Virus record (IMG/VR): IMGVR_UViG_3300045452_000001
Span: 1-23,991 of that record
From: a virus
Direction: 5' to 3' (one strand)
Length of the DNA: 23,991 bases
Each line of letters starts with the position of its first letter. Position 1 is the stretch's first letter. Shown here one piece after another: positions 1 to 8,478 of this stretch. The notes beneath the pieces were generated by a model. The model did no database searches and was not told the DNA's origin. It worked only from the letters and a program-made list of their open reading frames with translations. The translations under genes were made by a program, and so were the position numbers.

Positions 1-987
1 CACATTGGCCGAGGAAGACAGACGTTTGCGCCCGAAGCGGAAGGTTACCTCCTTACCACGCAGATGTTTGCAGTCCTTACCCTCGATGATCTGCGCGTAT
101 CCCATGCGCTGGGCCACAGCCTGAGATTGCGTCAGGCGCGCCATGCCAGGCGTGCCGTTCTCAACATCGGTCAAAGTAGAAACTGCGATATCGCCGCTCT
201 GCGTCAGAACGTACCATCGGTCATGGGCGTAGGTGTCGTCTGCATTGCTGGCGGCCTGCCGCTGGTTGACGCGGAAGCCACCGTTGATCACGAGGTTTCG
301 CAAGCCAGCAAGCTGGCCGCCATTTATTGATCGAAGCGCCAAGAGAGCGGTGATGTCATTGTTGTTGCCCTTAAGAGCGGCATTTGCTAACACAGCAGCA
401 GCCCCCGCCTCACTTGCCGCCGCCGCATCGGCGCTCGCATCTGCCGCGAACGCACTTGCGTCAGCAGCCACGGCGCTGCCGGCCGCAGCCACGGCACTGC
501 CGGCCGCAGCAGCTGCAGATGCATCTGCAGCAAGAACGCTGTTGTTGATGTCAGCCAGCAGTTGATCAGGTGTCGTCGTGCTGGAGAGATTCACCTTGAC
601 CGAGCGCACCACGTCGCGTCGAACCTGCTGCACGAGAACGGTCAGGCGATCAAGTGCGTCATTCAGCACCTGCGGAAAGAACCCGCCCAGGCTGGTGATG
701 GTCTTGCCCTGGAGGTTGGGCACCTCGGAAGTCAGCGTGATGGTCTGGCCTGCAGGCGGTGCCACCAGCATCGTCACGCGCCCGCCTGGGCTCGATTCCT
801 GATTCGGGTTGAGTGTGACGGTGTAGTCCGTCGTGATGGTCTTTTCAGTCTCGGCGCCCGTCGCAGTCACAGCCTGAATGACCAGCACGTCCGTCTCGGC
901 AAAGACCTTGAATTCGAAATCGAAGTTGACCGTGACGCCGTCGCCGGGGAACGGGCCCGCCTTTCGGTCTTCTGTTTGGATGGTCAT
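1..987 (-). CDS. tail fibre protein, N-terminal part (runs off the window)
   Basis: Reading from ATG at 985-987, an open frame of 329 codons runs to the window edge without a stop. The first ~90 residues (MTIQTEDRKAGPFPGDGVTV...) look like the virion-anchoring head domain common at the start of podovirus tail fibres, where a short aromatic-rich strand region is followed by a TDYTVTLNP-like stretch. Residues ~150-205 are a linker of Ala, Ser, Gly and Asp. Then comes NLVINGGFRVNQRQ, a start typical of fibre or receptor-binding shafts. A ribosome binding site (TGGAG) lies about 8 bases upstream, inside a short leader after a repeated promoter-like element at 1012-1045. The gene follows the giant internal virion gene, as expected for a receptor-binding module at the end of the morphogenesis block. 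Family assignment of the head domain is from pattern recognition only, and the receptor-binding end is not visible. Confidence 0.85.
   Translation of the reverse strand, partial: MTIQTEDRKAGPFPGDGVTVNFDFEFKVFAETDVLVIQAVTATGAETEKTITTDYTVTLNPNQESSPGGRVTMLVAPPAGQTITLTSEVPNLQGKTITSLGGFFPQVLNDALDRLTVLVQQVRRDVVRSVKVNLSSTTTPDQLLADINNSVLAADASAAAAAGSAVAAAGSAVAADASAFAADASADAAAASEAGAAAVLANAALKGNNNDITALLALRSINGGQLAGLRNLVINGGFRVNQRQAASNADDTYAHDRWYVLTQSGDIAVSTLTDVENGTPGMARLTQSQAVAQRMGYAQIIEGKDCKHLRGKEVTFRFGRKRLSSSANV
464..505. repeat. 21-bp tandem duplication in the fibre linker
   Basis: Positions 464-484 and 485-505 are two copies of the same 21-bp unit with one mismatch (g475 versus a496). In the fibre frame they encode a repeated Gly-Ser-Ala-Val-Ala-Ala-Ala heptapeptide. 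The length is a multiple of three, so copy-number change would keep the frame. Confidence 0.85.
512..531. repeat. 20-bp perfect palindrome in the fibre linker
   Basis: The 20 bases at 512-531 read identically on both strands (centre between 521 and 522, core gatgcatc). It lies in Ala/Asp/Ser codons of the fibre linker directly beside the 21-bp duplication. It could be a by-product of GCA-rich coding, or a recombination or binding site. Only the symmetry is certain. Confidence 0.7.
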
Positions 988-1011
988 CGAACAGGCTCCA
1001 GTAGATGCCCA

Positions 1012-1045
1012 AGGCTACCCACCGGCCCCTGCGATAGGTACACCC
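1012..1045 (-). promoter_or_regulatory. late promoter-like element, copy D (before tail fibre)
   Basis: On the minus strand GGGTGTACCTAT (1045-1034) starts two bases after the stop of the giant virion gene. Exactly 16 bases later is TAGCCT (1017-1012), in the position of a sigma70-like -10. The predicted start near 1005 would give an ~18-base leader carrying the fibre's TGGAG ribosome site. It shares an extended CGGGTGTACCTATC..AGGGGC block with copy C. The promoter role is inferred; the repeat and fixed spacing are seen. Confidence 0.7.
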
Positions 1046-1047
1046 GT

Positions 1048-4000
1048 CTACTGTCTCTGGAACCCGAATACAGGCGCCGCGACGGTCTGCGCCACGCCCT
1101 CGGTTTCGCCATCAATCACGGCCTGCGTGCCCGTGATGGTCTTGTTCGCCTGGGCGCTTGGCAGGCGCAAAGTTACGCCGAGCACGTTGATGAGCGCCTT
1201 GCGCAGTCCATCGTCCATCTCGCCCTGGCCGATCTGCTGGGCCAGCTTTGCGGTGTCGGCAATGAGCCTGGTTCCCGACGGACCCGAGTAGTTGCCACCG
1301 TACTCGCCCATGAAGGCCGAGCCGATCTGCGACAGTTCGCGGATGTAGACCATCTGCCCGAGTAGGAACGATGCCTGATTCGCCAGATACTTCTTGGCGG
1401 TCTTTTCCGGATCTTCCTCATCATCGCCGCCGATGTTGGTCAGGCTCTTGAGCAGCATGGTCAGCACGACCGGGATGACATTAAGCAGCATCAGGTCCAC
1501 GGCCTTCTGGGCCACGTTCTGGTCTGACTTGAGCACCCGGTAGTTCAGGTTCATGGTCGTGTTCATGTAGGACATGAAGCCGGTCATGATCCGCATCAGC
1601 CCGTTGCTGCGCTCCACGTTGGCCAGGTCTTTCTGCATGCCCGAGCCCTGGGCGTCGATCACGGCCTGGTCAGCCAGCGCCACCGCTGTCTGCTCATCTT
1701 TACCCCCGTCAATGGCCCGCTCGTAGGCCCCCCACCACGTCGGCACGTCAACGGCCGCCTGCATGGTCAGCATCATGGCGTAGCCCAGGCGGTCGCGGTT
1801 CTTGGCCCACAGGCCGCGGTCCTGGATGGTGTTCTCGATTTCGGCGATGTCGCGCATCCGGGTGCTGGCACGCTTCTTGAGGAAGTCGGACTTTTCCACA
1901 GCCTGCAGGTAAGCCTGCCGCGGGTTGGCGATGCTGCGCGCCACACCCCGGGCCAGCCACGGGGCCCCGACCACCACCACGCTCTGGCTGTAGCCCGTGA
2001 TCTGCTGCACGGCCGACCAGACGTTGAACGCCATGGCAGCGAAGGACACGTTGCGCGACAGGTTGGCCGCAATGCTTTCTGAGGCCTTACGCACCGGCGC
2101 TAGGCCGGCGGCGTTCTGCTCCACCCAGGCCCGCAGCTGGGTGACGACCTCGGCGCCGTAGTATTCCCGGATGGTCGGGTCCAGCGCCTTGATCAAGCGG
2201 TTGGTGTCGATGATGGCCGGCTGCCAATTCAGGTAGTGGATAGTGTCTTCTACCCCGCCGATCATGGCGTTCAGTGACAGAAGAAGGGGTCGGCCCTTGA
2301 CCTCTTCCACCCGGGCCTTGGTGAACGATTTGTTCACCGTGCTGGCCACCCGGGCCGCCTGCATCATGGCCTTGGCATCCTTCTCGGCAGCCTGGCTGGC
2401 AGCCTTGCCGGACGCGCGCGGGTCATAGATCACGGGCGCGTAGCCGCCGCGCAGCGTGAGCGTCTGGCCGTCGGCCGTCTGCACCGTGATGGGCCGGGCC
2501 TTGATCCACTCGGGTTCCACGCCGTTGATCAGGCGCTCCATCTCAGCCACGCGCGGGCGGTAGCTCTCGTAGTGGTCCCACATGCCTTGCACGAACTGCC
2601 AGTCGGCCGCGGTCAGCGTGTCCAGCACGGGCTTGATCTGCTCCATCGTCCAGCCCTCGCCACCGAGCAGGCGCTGGGTGTTGGACTCGTTGCCCAGGTT
2701 GAGTGCCATGACCAGCCGGGCCTGGCGGTTCAGGCTGCGGCCGATGCTCGGGAAGTGGATGGCCTTGTCGGTGATGCCGCCCAAATCCTTGACCGGCTTG
2801 AGCAGCTTCTGGATGGCGTCGTGGGCGCTGGCCAGGTCAATGGCCTCCTGGACGCCTGCCTCGTTGGCTGTGCGCACCAGATGCTCCCAGACCGGTCCAC
2901 CCTCCTCGCCGTCCATGATGCGCGCCAGGTTGGCTACCTTGATGTGGTCGAAAAAGTAGCCACCCCACGCCTCTTTGAGCCGGCCCATGGCCGTGTTGGA
3001 AGACCGGATGTCCCCCGCCTTTCGGCCCATCTTCTCGGCCACGTCCTCGATGCGCTGGCGCATGGATGTGACCACCGCCTCGAACTCGCGGTTCTTGCGG
3101 TCGGTCAGCACCTTCTTGGTCCGTCGGCCGATATGCTCGATCTGGCGCACCGCGTCGCGCAGGCCCAGGATCTCCTCGACCGTGGCGTCACGGTAGTTGC
3201 GCACCGGCATCTCGTCGATGTAGCCGGCCAGCAGCAGGGCCTGATCCTCCTCGTTCGGATAGATGAGCTCGCCGTCCTCGTTGCGGCGCGCAACCTCGGC
3301 GCCGAACTGCGCGCGCTGCTCGGGCGTCAGCAGCATGTCGACGTTGGGCGGGATCAGGCCGGCATCCAGCTGCGCCTTGGCCCAGGTGCGGAACCGGGCG
3401 CGGTTGTCCAGCGCCTTGAGCGGCGTGTCGCTCAGGTCGAACTTGTCCAGCAGCGCCATGATCTGGTCGTGGTGCGTGGCCGGGACACTGCCGGGCTTGG
3501 CCACTCGCCGGAAATACTGCAGCGCGGCCTCGATCTCGGTCTGCGCCTGGTAGGCCGCCTTGGTGGCGTGCAGGTTGACCAGCTGGTTGCGCTTGTGCTC
3601 GGCCGCCTTGACCATGTCGCCCTTGGCCTTGGCGGCCGCCTTCGCCGCCCGAGCCTCGGCTGCGGCGTACTGGGCCGGGCGCAGATCGCGCACCCGCTTG
3701 CGGTAGATGATGCCCTTGGCGTAGTCCTTGGCGGCCTGGGCGAGCACGTCGACCGTGTTGCGCTGGCCCGGCACCTTCTCGCGCACCGTGACGGCCTTCT
3801 GCAAGGCGCCGAGCTCGGTGGCCACGAACTTCGCCCGGGCTTCGTTGTGCACGGCGATGTCCGCCGCGCGCTCGAGCGCGCCGGGCGCGGCCACCTCGGC
3901 GTGATCCTGCAGCATGCGGGCATCCGTCAGGCGTTCGATGACATCGCGCGGGGGCTCGGCCGTGGCCAGCGCGCGCACCAGGGCGTCCCCGGAGTCGAAC

Positions 4001-7000
4001 ACCGGGTCGCCGTTTTCGTCGGTGAACATGGCCGCCACCACCTCGGGGCTCAGGCCGCCGTCGTCGCTGGTCATGCGGCGCTTGGACAGCACCCGCCAGA
4101 TGGCGTTGTCGCCCATGCCATACATGCGCCGCAGGTCTTCCGTGCGCAGCCGCCCATAGCCGGTGTCCGGCACGTCAGGGATGACCACCTCGGGCTCGCC
4201 GTAGGCAGCGGCCAGGTCACGCTGGATGGAGAAGCGATCCGTGCCGCGCCGCTGGTCGTCGAACACCTCCTCGAACTTGGCCAGATCGGCCTTGCCCTGC
4301 TCGTCCGGCAGCAGGTAGCCCGCCTCCATGAGGCGCTCGGCCATGGCGTCCAGGCCCAGGCCGCCGTCCTTGCGCAGCACCGGCATACCGAAGACGCCGG
4401 ACTCGATCTTTTCCTTGGGGTCGATGCCCCAGGCCTTTTGCACCGCCTCGCGGTCCAGGCCGCCCAGCTTGGCGATGGCCGTGAACAGGTTGTCGACCTC
4501 GGGGTTCAGGCCGCGCGCATTGCCGGCCGCGTCGTCGCCCTCGACCTTGTCGAACTGGCGCTTCGTCAGGAAGGCCCAGGCCTGATAGACCGGCTGGGCC
4601 ATGACCTCCACGCGGACCTGGGCGCGCACGTCTCGGCGCAGCGCGTCGTGCTGGCGCTGCAGTTCCTTGAGCACTCGGCTGCGCGCGTTCTGGAGCCACT
4701 GGAGATCCTTCAGGCTCTTGGCCTGCAGTTCATCCTGAGCGTCCAGGCTGGCCCGGATACCCAGGCGCTGATAGGCCTCGTACTCGGCCGGCGTCATGCC
4801 GGCTTCCTCGGCGGTCTGGAACAGCGGGCCCATGTTGCGCGCGGCCTCGGCCTCGGCGATCTGCTCGGCCGTGGCCAGCATGCGATCCATGACCTGGCGG
4901 AACTCGTCGGTGAGCTCCACATTCAAAGCCTTGCCGATGTCGCCCGGGCCGGCGCTCATGGTCTTGAGCAGCGCGCGGCAGACGTTGAGCAGCCAGGACC
5001 GGAAGGTCTGGAAAAGCCCCTGCAGTTCCAGGCTGGGCGCCTTGCCCTCGAACAGATAGGCCTCATGGGCCCGGGCCATCTTCTCGTGGTACGGGCGCTT
5101 CTCATCGACCGACATGGTCAGCCATTGCTCGATCGCGGTCAGTTCAGGCGTGCCGCGCACATCGAGCCAGTCAAGCGCTCGGTAGGTGTCATCCAGGATC
5201 TGGCGCTCGCCATCGGTCAGCGTCTCGCCGGCGCGCGCCCGGGCTTCCATCCGCACCGCCAGGTCAAAGCGCATCTCCCAGAAGAAATGCCCGAGCTCGT
5301 GCGCGATGGTGGAGAGGTCGGCTTTTTCGAGCACGCTGATGATGCTCGGTGTCTTGGTGATGTCCTCGCCAAAGGCCACACTGCCGCGGGCATCCTGCTG
5401 GTATTCGCGGCTGAATGCCGTGCCGCCGGCGCTGTACCCTGCCCGGCCGTAGCGACTGACGTCCTCAGCCTTGGAAACCAGGGCCGCCACGTCGTTGTCG
5501 GTCCACTTGTCGGGCTCGATCGCATCGGCGAACGACGCAAAGCCGCGCGTGCGCAGGCCGTCGGCGAACTTGCGCAGCCACTGGCGGATCGTGGCCATGA
5601 CCTTGTCGAACCCGCTGAGGCCAGCCACCTGCTCGACCGGCATGTCGGCGAGTGCCTCCTCGACGGCCAGCACCCGGCTGGATACGCCGGCGGCCATCTT
5701 CTCGTCGGCCGCCTGTTTGACCGCCTCGTTCTCGTAGAGCGTCAGCATGAGGCTGTTCAGGTCTGGGCCCAGCAAGGCACGCAGGCCATGGTGACGCACC
5801 TCGTGGCGGCCGACCACGAACATCAGTCGCTCCACGCTTTCAAGGTTGCCAGGGAAGGCATGGATCTCGCCGCCGTGGTAGACGGCCTCCACGTCGTCGC
5901 GCGCACCCTGCTGCTCGATGGCTTCGACCACAGCGCTCGGCGCCTTGTCCAGGGACTCGTAGAGGTGGATAGCCGGCGCCTTGGGCAAGGCCTTGCGGAT
6001 CAGCGCCACGGCCGCCTTGGCATCGGCCATGGGAATGCCATTGCCCTGGCCACGGCTGAAACGCGCGTCGTCAGGATAGACGGCCTGGGTCGGCTCGAAG
6101 ATGACGATGTGCGCCTCTTTCTTGCCCAGGCCCTTGCCATGCAGGAACAGCCCGTCGTGGCCCTGCTTGCGCAGTTGCTCGCGCCAGGCGTGCGCCTCCT
6201 CTACGGAATCGAATCCAGGGAGCTCGTCGAAGCGCAGGATCTTGGGATTACGGAGGTCAAGCTGCATCGGCTCGACTTTTCCGTACCGGCCGGCCTCGTC
6301 CTGGCCGGTCGTGAACCAGACACCCAACCCGGAAGATGGGTTGCCGCTGGCCTTGCCGAGGGCACTCAGCCCGAAGTGTTCAGGCTTGAGGGATTCGGCT
6401 GCGCCGCGGTAGACGGTGAGCGGTCCGAGGCCTGGGCCTCGGCGGATGCGAGTTGCGCCAGGCCACCCTTCTGCTGCGGGTTTTCCTGCAACAGTTGTTG
6501 AAAGGTTTTGCTCGGCTGGGCTGCGTCCTGCGCCGTCGCCAGAATCTCGTCGATCTCGTCCATCATTCGGTCCTTGATTGAAAATCCTAGCACCACCAGG
6601 GCCTGATGGCGAGACATTTCCGACGTCCGGCCCCGTCACAGCGCCGTCTTGGCCCTGCTGCTGGTTGTAGGTCTGCTCCTGCTCCTGCCCCGTCCACTCC
6701 AGACGGTACTGCTGCGCCAGCTGCTGCGGCGTCATGCCCAGCTGTGCGGCCGTGACGGCATAGTGCTGCGCCGCCAGCAGGGCATTGCGCTCGTTCACCT
6801 TGGCGTCGAATCGGCCCAGGGCGTTCAGCTGGGCCAGGATCTGCTGCTGCAGTTCGTCGCGGTTCTTACGCCACTCGGCGTTCTGCTCCTGCTCGGCCAG
6901 CGTGCGCTCCACGCTGGAACGGATCTCCTCGCCTTTGGCCTCTATCCAGGCCTGCGCCTCGGCCCGGCTCATGGCGTCCTCGCGCACGCGGGCATTGTCG

Positions 7001-8478
7001 ATCAGAGCCTGGGCGAACTCGGTCCCGATGCTGTTGACCAGCAACTCGGATGTCGGAATGACCAGGTCGCCCCCAGTGGCCACCTCGGTCAGCTGCTCGG
7101 CCACGCTGGGCAGGGCCTGAGCCAGCTGGGTCAGGTCCAGGCCCGCCTCCTGCAGCCTGGCGCTGTCGACATACACCTCTGGCACATCGTCCTCGACCAG
7201 GCTCTGCATGTAGCTGCGCAGGTTCTCGGGCGATCGCTCCAGCAACTTGCTGGCCTCGGCGGTCTTCTGGAGGTTGTCCAGCGCGCGCGCCATGGCGTCT
7301 GACTGCCTGGCCTTCTCCTCCTCTTTCGCCGCGCCGCCCAGCACGCGCTGCACACCCTTGACCGCGCCGATCTGCGTGGTCCCGCCCACCAGGGTCGCGA
7401 TGATGGTGTCGCGGATAGCCGCCGGCTGCTCCTCAATGAAGTCGGCCAGAGACTTGTCCGGGTGCAGGTTGGCCCATTCGTTGAAGTTCTGCCAGATGGT
7501 TGTGGCCACTTCTCCAGGGACTTCCCTGAACACCTCGTAGGCGAACAGCTTGCCCGCCGATGCGCCGGCCTTGATGTTCTTGAGCAGACCGGCGGCACCA
7601 AAGTAGCGCTCCATCACGATCTCGGCCGTGGCGTCCTGCACGGCGTAGCCCGTGGCGCGCAGTGGATCCAGCCCGGCGTCGCGCCCTTTGCCGTAGGACT
7701 GGCCGCCCACGCTGGTTCCCATCAGGCCCAGCATGATGTTCGTGCCGTTGCGCACGAACCCGGCCGGAAGGGTCAGCAGGTTGGATCCGGCAGACTGGAA
7801 GCCGGACATCACGGCGCGCTCGGTATCACCGGCTGCAGGGTCCAGTCCCATCCAGTCCGCCGCCACCGTGTTGGCGTTGCGCTGCTGGTCGCGGAAGAAC
7901 GATTCAGGCCCAGGCGTGCCCATGATCTGGCGCCTTGGCGTGCCCGTCACCCAGGCCGCAGCATCGTCCAGCGCCTGCACGAATTGATCGGTCAAGCCAG
8001 CAACAGCGGCCACGCCACCGTAGAGCCCGGCGCTCAGGCTGGGCGCACCGGATGCCACCGAGCGCGCCGCGCGCGCCACGTCCGTCAGCAAGCCGCCACG
8101 CGGCGCGTCCTTGGCGCCCACCAGGTACTTGGCCCCGGCCTCCAGCAGGCCCATGGCGTCCAGATCGTCGTGCGTGACCTTGGCGCGCTCGGGATCCTCG
8201 GCGATCCAGCTGCGCAAGCGCGGGCGCTGCTCGAGCACGGCCATGCCATCGTCGACCTTGGCCCGCTCCTCGAAGTCGTTGCGGAACAGTTCAGCCGCAG
8301 CCGGCGGCATGCCGTAGCGCTTGGCCAGCACCGTGTCGCGCGCGGCCTGGTCCGGATTGACGGGCACGGCAAAGCGCAGATTCGCGGCCGCCTTGGTCTT
8401 GGGGTCGGCATCGAACAGGTCGTCGTACTGCGGACGCTTCGCCGGCTCGGCGTCGCTGAACAGGTCTTCGTTGGCCAT
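1048..8478 (-). CDS. giant internal virion / polyvalent protein (2476 aa) with ART-like and two zincin-like regions
   Basis: This is the last and largest of three consecutive internal virion genes, in the position of T7 gp16 but almost twice as long. It is probably packaged in the capsid and ejected with the DNA. Near residues 685-805 there is an ADP-ribosyltransferase-like region: TVYRG (Y690-R691-G692), then VWFTTGQDEAGRYG, then KKEAHIVIFEPTQ (E788, E795). Two HExxH zinc-peptidase motifs follow: HEVRH (892-896, with a later EEALAD) and HELGH (1060-1064, with a later HEAYLFEGKAP). Long Ala/Arg/Lys/Glu helical regions fill the middle. A hydrophobic segment (LMLLNVIPVVLTMLL, ~2325-2345) lies near the C terminus. 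This arrangement matches the known 'polyvalent protein' theme of phages. The ATG at 8476-8478 follows the upstream TAA directly. Residues ~635-680 are low complexity with unusual codon use (see the nested frame at 6366-6566). Enzyme activities are inferred from motifs. Confidence 0.88.
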   Translation of the reverse strand: MANEDLFSDAEPAKRPQYDDLFDADPKTKAAANLRFAVPVNPDQAARDTVLAKRYGMPPAAAELFRNDFEERAKVDDGMAVLEQRPRLRSWIAEDPERAKVTHDDLDAMGLLEAGAKYLVGAKDAPRGGLLTDVARAARSVASGAPSLSAGLYGGVAAVAGLTDQFVQALDDAAAWVTGTPRRQIMGTPGPESFFRDQQRNANTVAADWMGLDPAAGDTERAVMSGFQSAGSNLLTLPAGFVRNGTNIMLGLMGTSVGGQSYGKGRDAGLDPLRATGYAVQDATAEIVMERYFGAAGLLKNIKAGASAGKLFAYEVFREVPGEVATTIWQNFNEWANLHPDKSLADFIEEQPAAIRDTIIATLVGGTTQIGAVKGVQRVLGGAAKEEEKARQSDAMARALDNLQKTAEASKLLERSPENLRSYMQSLVEDDVPEVYVDSARLQEAGLDLTQLAQALPSVAEQLTEVATGGDLVIPTSELLVNSIGTEFAQALIDNARVREDAMSRAEAQAWIEAKGEEIRSSVERTLAEQEQNAEWRKNRDELQQQILAQLNALGRFDAKVNERNALLAAQHYAVTAAQLGMTPQQLAQQYRLEWTGQEQEQTYNQQQGQDGAVTGPDVGNVSPSGPGGARIFNQGPNDGRDRRDSGDGAGRSPAEQNLSTTVAGKPAAEGWPGATRIRRGPGLGPLTVYRGAAESLKPEHFGLSALGKASGNPSSGLGVWFTTGQDEAGRYGKVEPMQLDLRNPKILRFDELPGFDSVEEAHAWREQLRKQGHDGLFLHGKGLGKKEAHIVIFEPTQAVYPDDARFSRGQGNGIPMADAKAAVALIRKALPKAPAIHLYESLDKAPSAVVEAIEQQGARDDVEAVYHGGEIHAFPGNLESVERLMFVVGRHEVRHHGLRALLGPDLNSLMLTLYENEAVKQAADEKMAAGVSSRVLAVEEALADMPVEQVAGLSGFDKVMATIRQWLRKFADGLRTRGFASFADAIEPDKWTDNDVAALVSKAEDVSRYGRAGYSAGGTAFSREYQQDARGSVAFGEDITKTPSIISVLEKADLSTIAHELGHFFWEMRFDLAVRMEARARAGETLTDGERQILDDTYRALDWLDVRGTPELTAIEQWLTMSVDEKRPYHEKMARAHEAYLFEGKAPSLELQGLFQTFRSWLLNVCRALLKTMSAGPGDIGKALNVELTDEFRQVMDRMLATAEQIAEAEAARNMGPLFQTAEEAGMTPAEYEAYQRLGIRASLDAQDELQAKSLKDLQWLQNARSRVLKELQRQHDALRRDVRAQVRVEVMAQPVYQAWAFLTKRQFDKVEGDDAAGNARGLNPEVDNLFTAIAKLGGLDREAVQKAWGIDPKEKIESGVFGMPVLRKDGGLGLDAMAERLMEAGYLLPDEQGKADLAKFEEVFDDQRRGTDRFSIQRDLAAAYGEPEVVIPDVPDTGYGRLRTEDLRRMYGMGDNAIWRVLSKRRMTSDDGGLSPEVVAAMFTDENGDPVFDSGDALVRALATAEPPRDVIERLTDARMLQDHAEVAAPGALERAADIAVHNEARAKFVATELGALQKAVTVREKVPGQRNTVDVLAQAAKDYAKGIIYRKRVRDLRPAQYAAAEARAAKAAAKAKGDMVKAAEHKRNQLVNLHATKAAYQAQTEIEAALQYFRRVAKPGSVPATHHDQIMALLDKFDLSDTPLKALDNRARFRTWAKAQLDAGLIPPNVDMLLTPEQRAQFGAEVARRNEDGELIYPNEEDQALLLAGYIDEMPVRNYRDATVEEILGLRDAVRQIEHIGRRTKKVLTDRKNREFEAVVTSMRQRIEDVAEKMGRKAGDIRSSNTAMGRLKEAWGGYFFDHIKVANLARIMDGEEGGPVWEHLVRTANEAGVQEAIDLASAHDAIQKLLKPVKDLGGITDKAIHFPSIGRSLNRQARLVMALNLGNESNTQRLLGGEGWTMEQIKPVLDTLTAADWQFVQGMWDHYESYRPRVAEMERLINGVEPEWIKARPITVQTADGQTLTLRGGYAPVIYDPRASGKAASQAAEKDAKAMMQAARVASTVNKSFTKARVEEVKGRPLLLSLNAMIGGVEDTIHYLNWQPAIIDTNRLIKALDPTIREYYGAEVVTQLRAWVEQNAAGLAPVRKASESIAANLSRNVSFAAMAFNVWSAVQQITGYSQSVVVVGAPWLARGVARSIANPRQAYLQAVEKSDFLKKRASTRMRDIAEIENTIQDRGLWAKNRDRLGYAMMLTMQAAVDVPTWWGAYERAIDGGKDEQTAVALADQAVIDAQGSGMQKDLANVERSNGLMRIMTGFMSYMNTTMNLNYRVLKSDQNVAQKAVDLMLLNVIPVVLTMLLKSLTNIGGDDEEDPEKTAKKYLANQASFLLGQMVYIRELSQIGSAFMGEYGGNYSGPSGTRLIADTAKLAQQIGQGEMDDGLRKALINVLGVTLRLPSAQANKTITGTQAVIDGETEGVAQTVAAPVFGFQRQ
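6366..6566 (-). CDS. possible nested gene in an alternative frame of the giant virion gene (66 aa)
   Basis: Inside the giant gene a second minus-strand frame opens with ATG ATG (6566, 6563) preceded by AAGGA four bases upstream, and stops with TGA at 6366. By hand count, 51 of its 66 codons end in G or C (77%), while in the 45 host-frame codons starting opposite its start only 17 do (38%), although the phage otherwise strongly prefers G/C there. The peptide is acidic at the start (MMDEIDEILATAQDAAQPSK) and Gln/Ala-rich later, with no family I recognise. It may be a real overlapping gene, a remnant of a pair of compensating frameshifts in the giant gene, or coincidence in a low-complexity linker. 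Confidence 0.35.
   Translation of the reverse strand: MMDEIDEILATAQDAAQPSKTFQQLLQENPQQKGGLAQLASAEAQASDRSPSTAAQPNPSSLNTSG

Noticed and set aside
64-1365. Plus-strand frames opposite the fibre gene (for example 64-330, 562-1365)
   Set aside because: The minus-strand fibre frame is open throughout, has a ribosome site and a recognisable fibre sequence; the plus frames are shadows.
2572-6501. Plus-strand open frame of 1309 codons opposite the giant virion gene
   Set aside because: It is antisense to a clearly real gene. Its peptide is a Leu/Ala/Arg/His/Gly mix with no domain, as expected when a GC-rich gene with few A/T third positions is read on the other strand.
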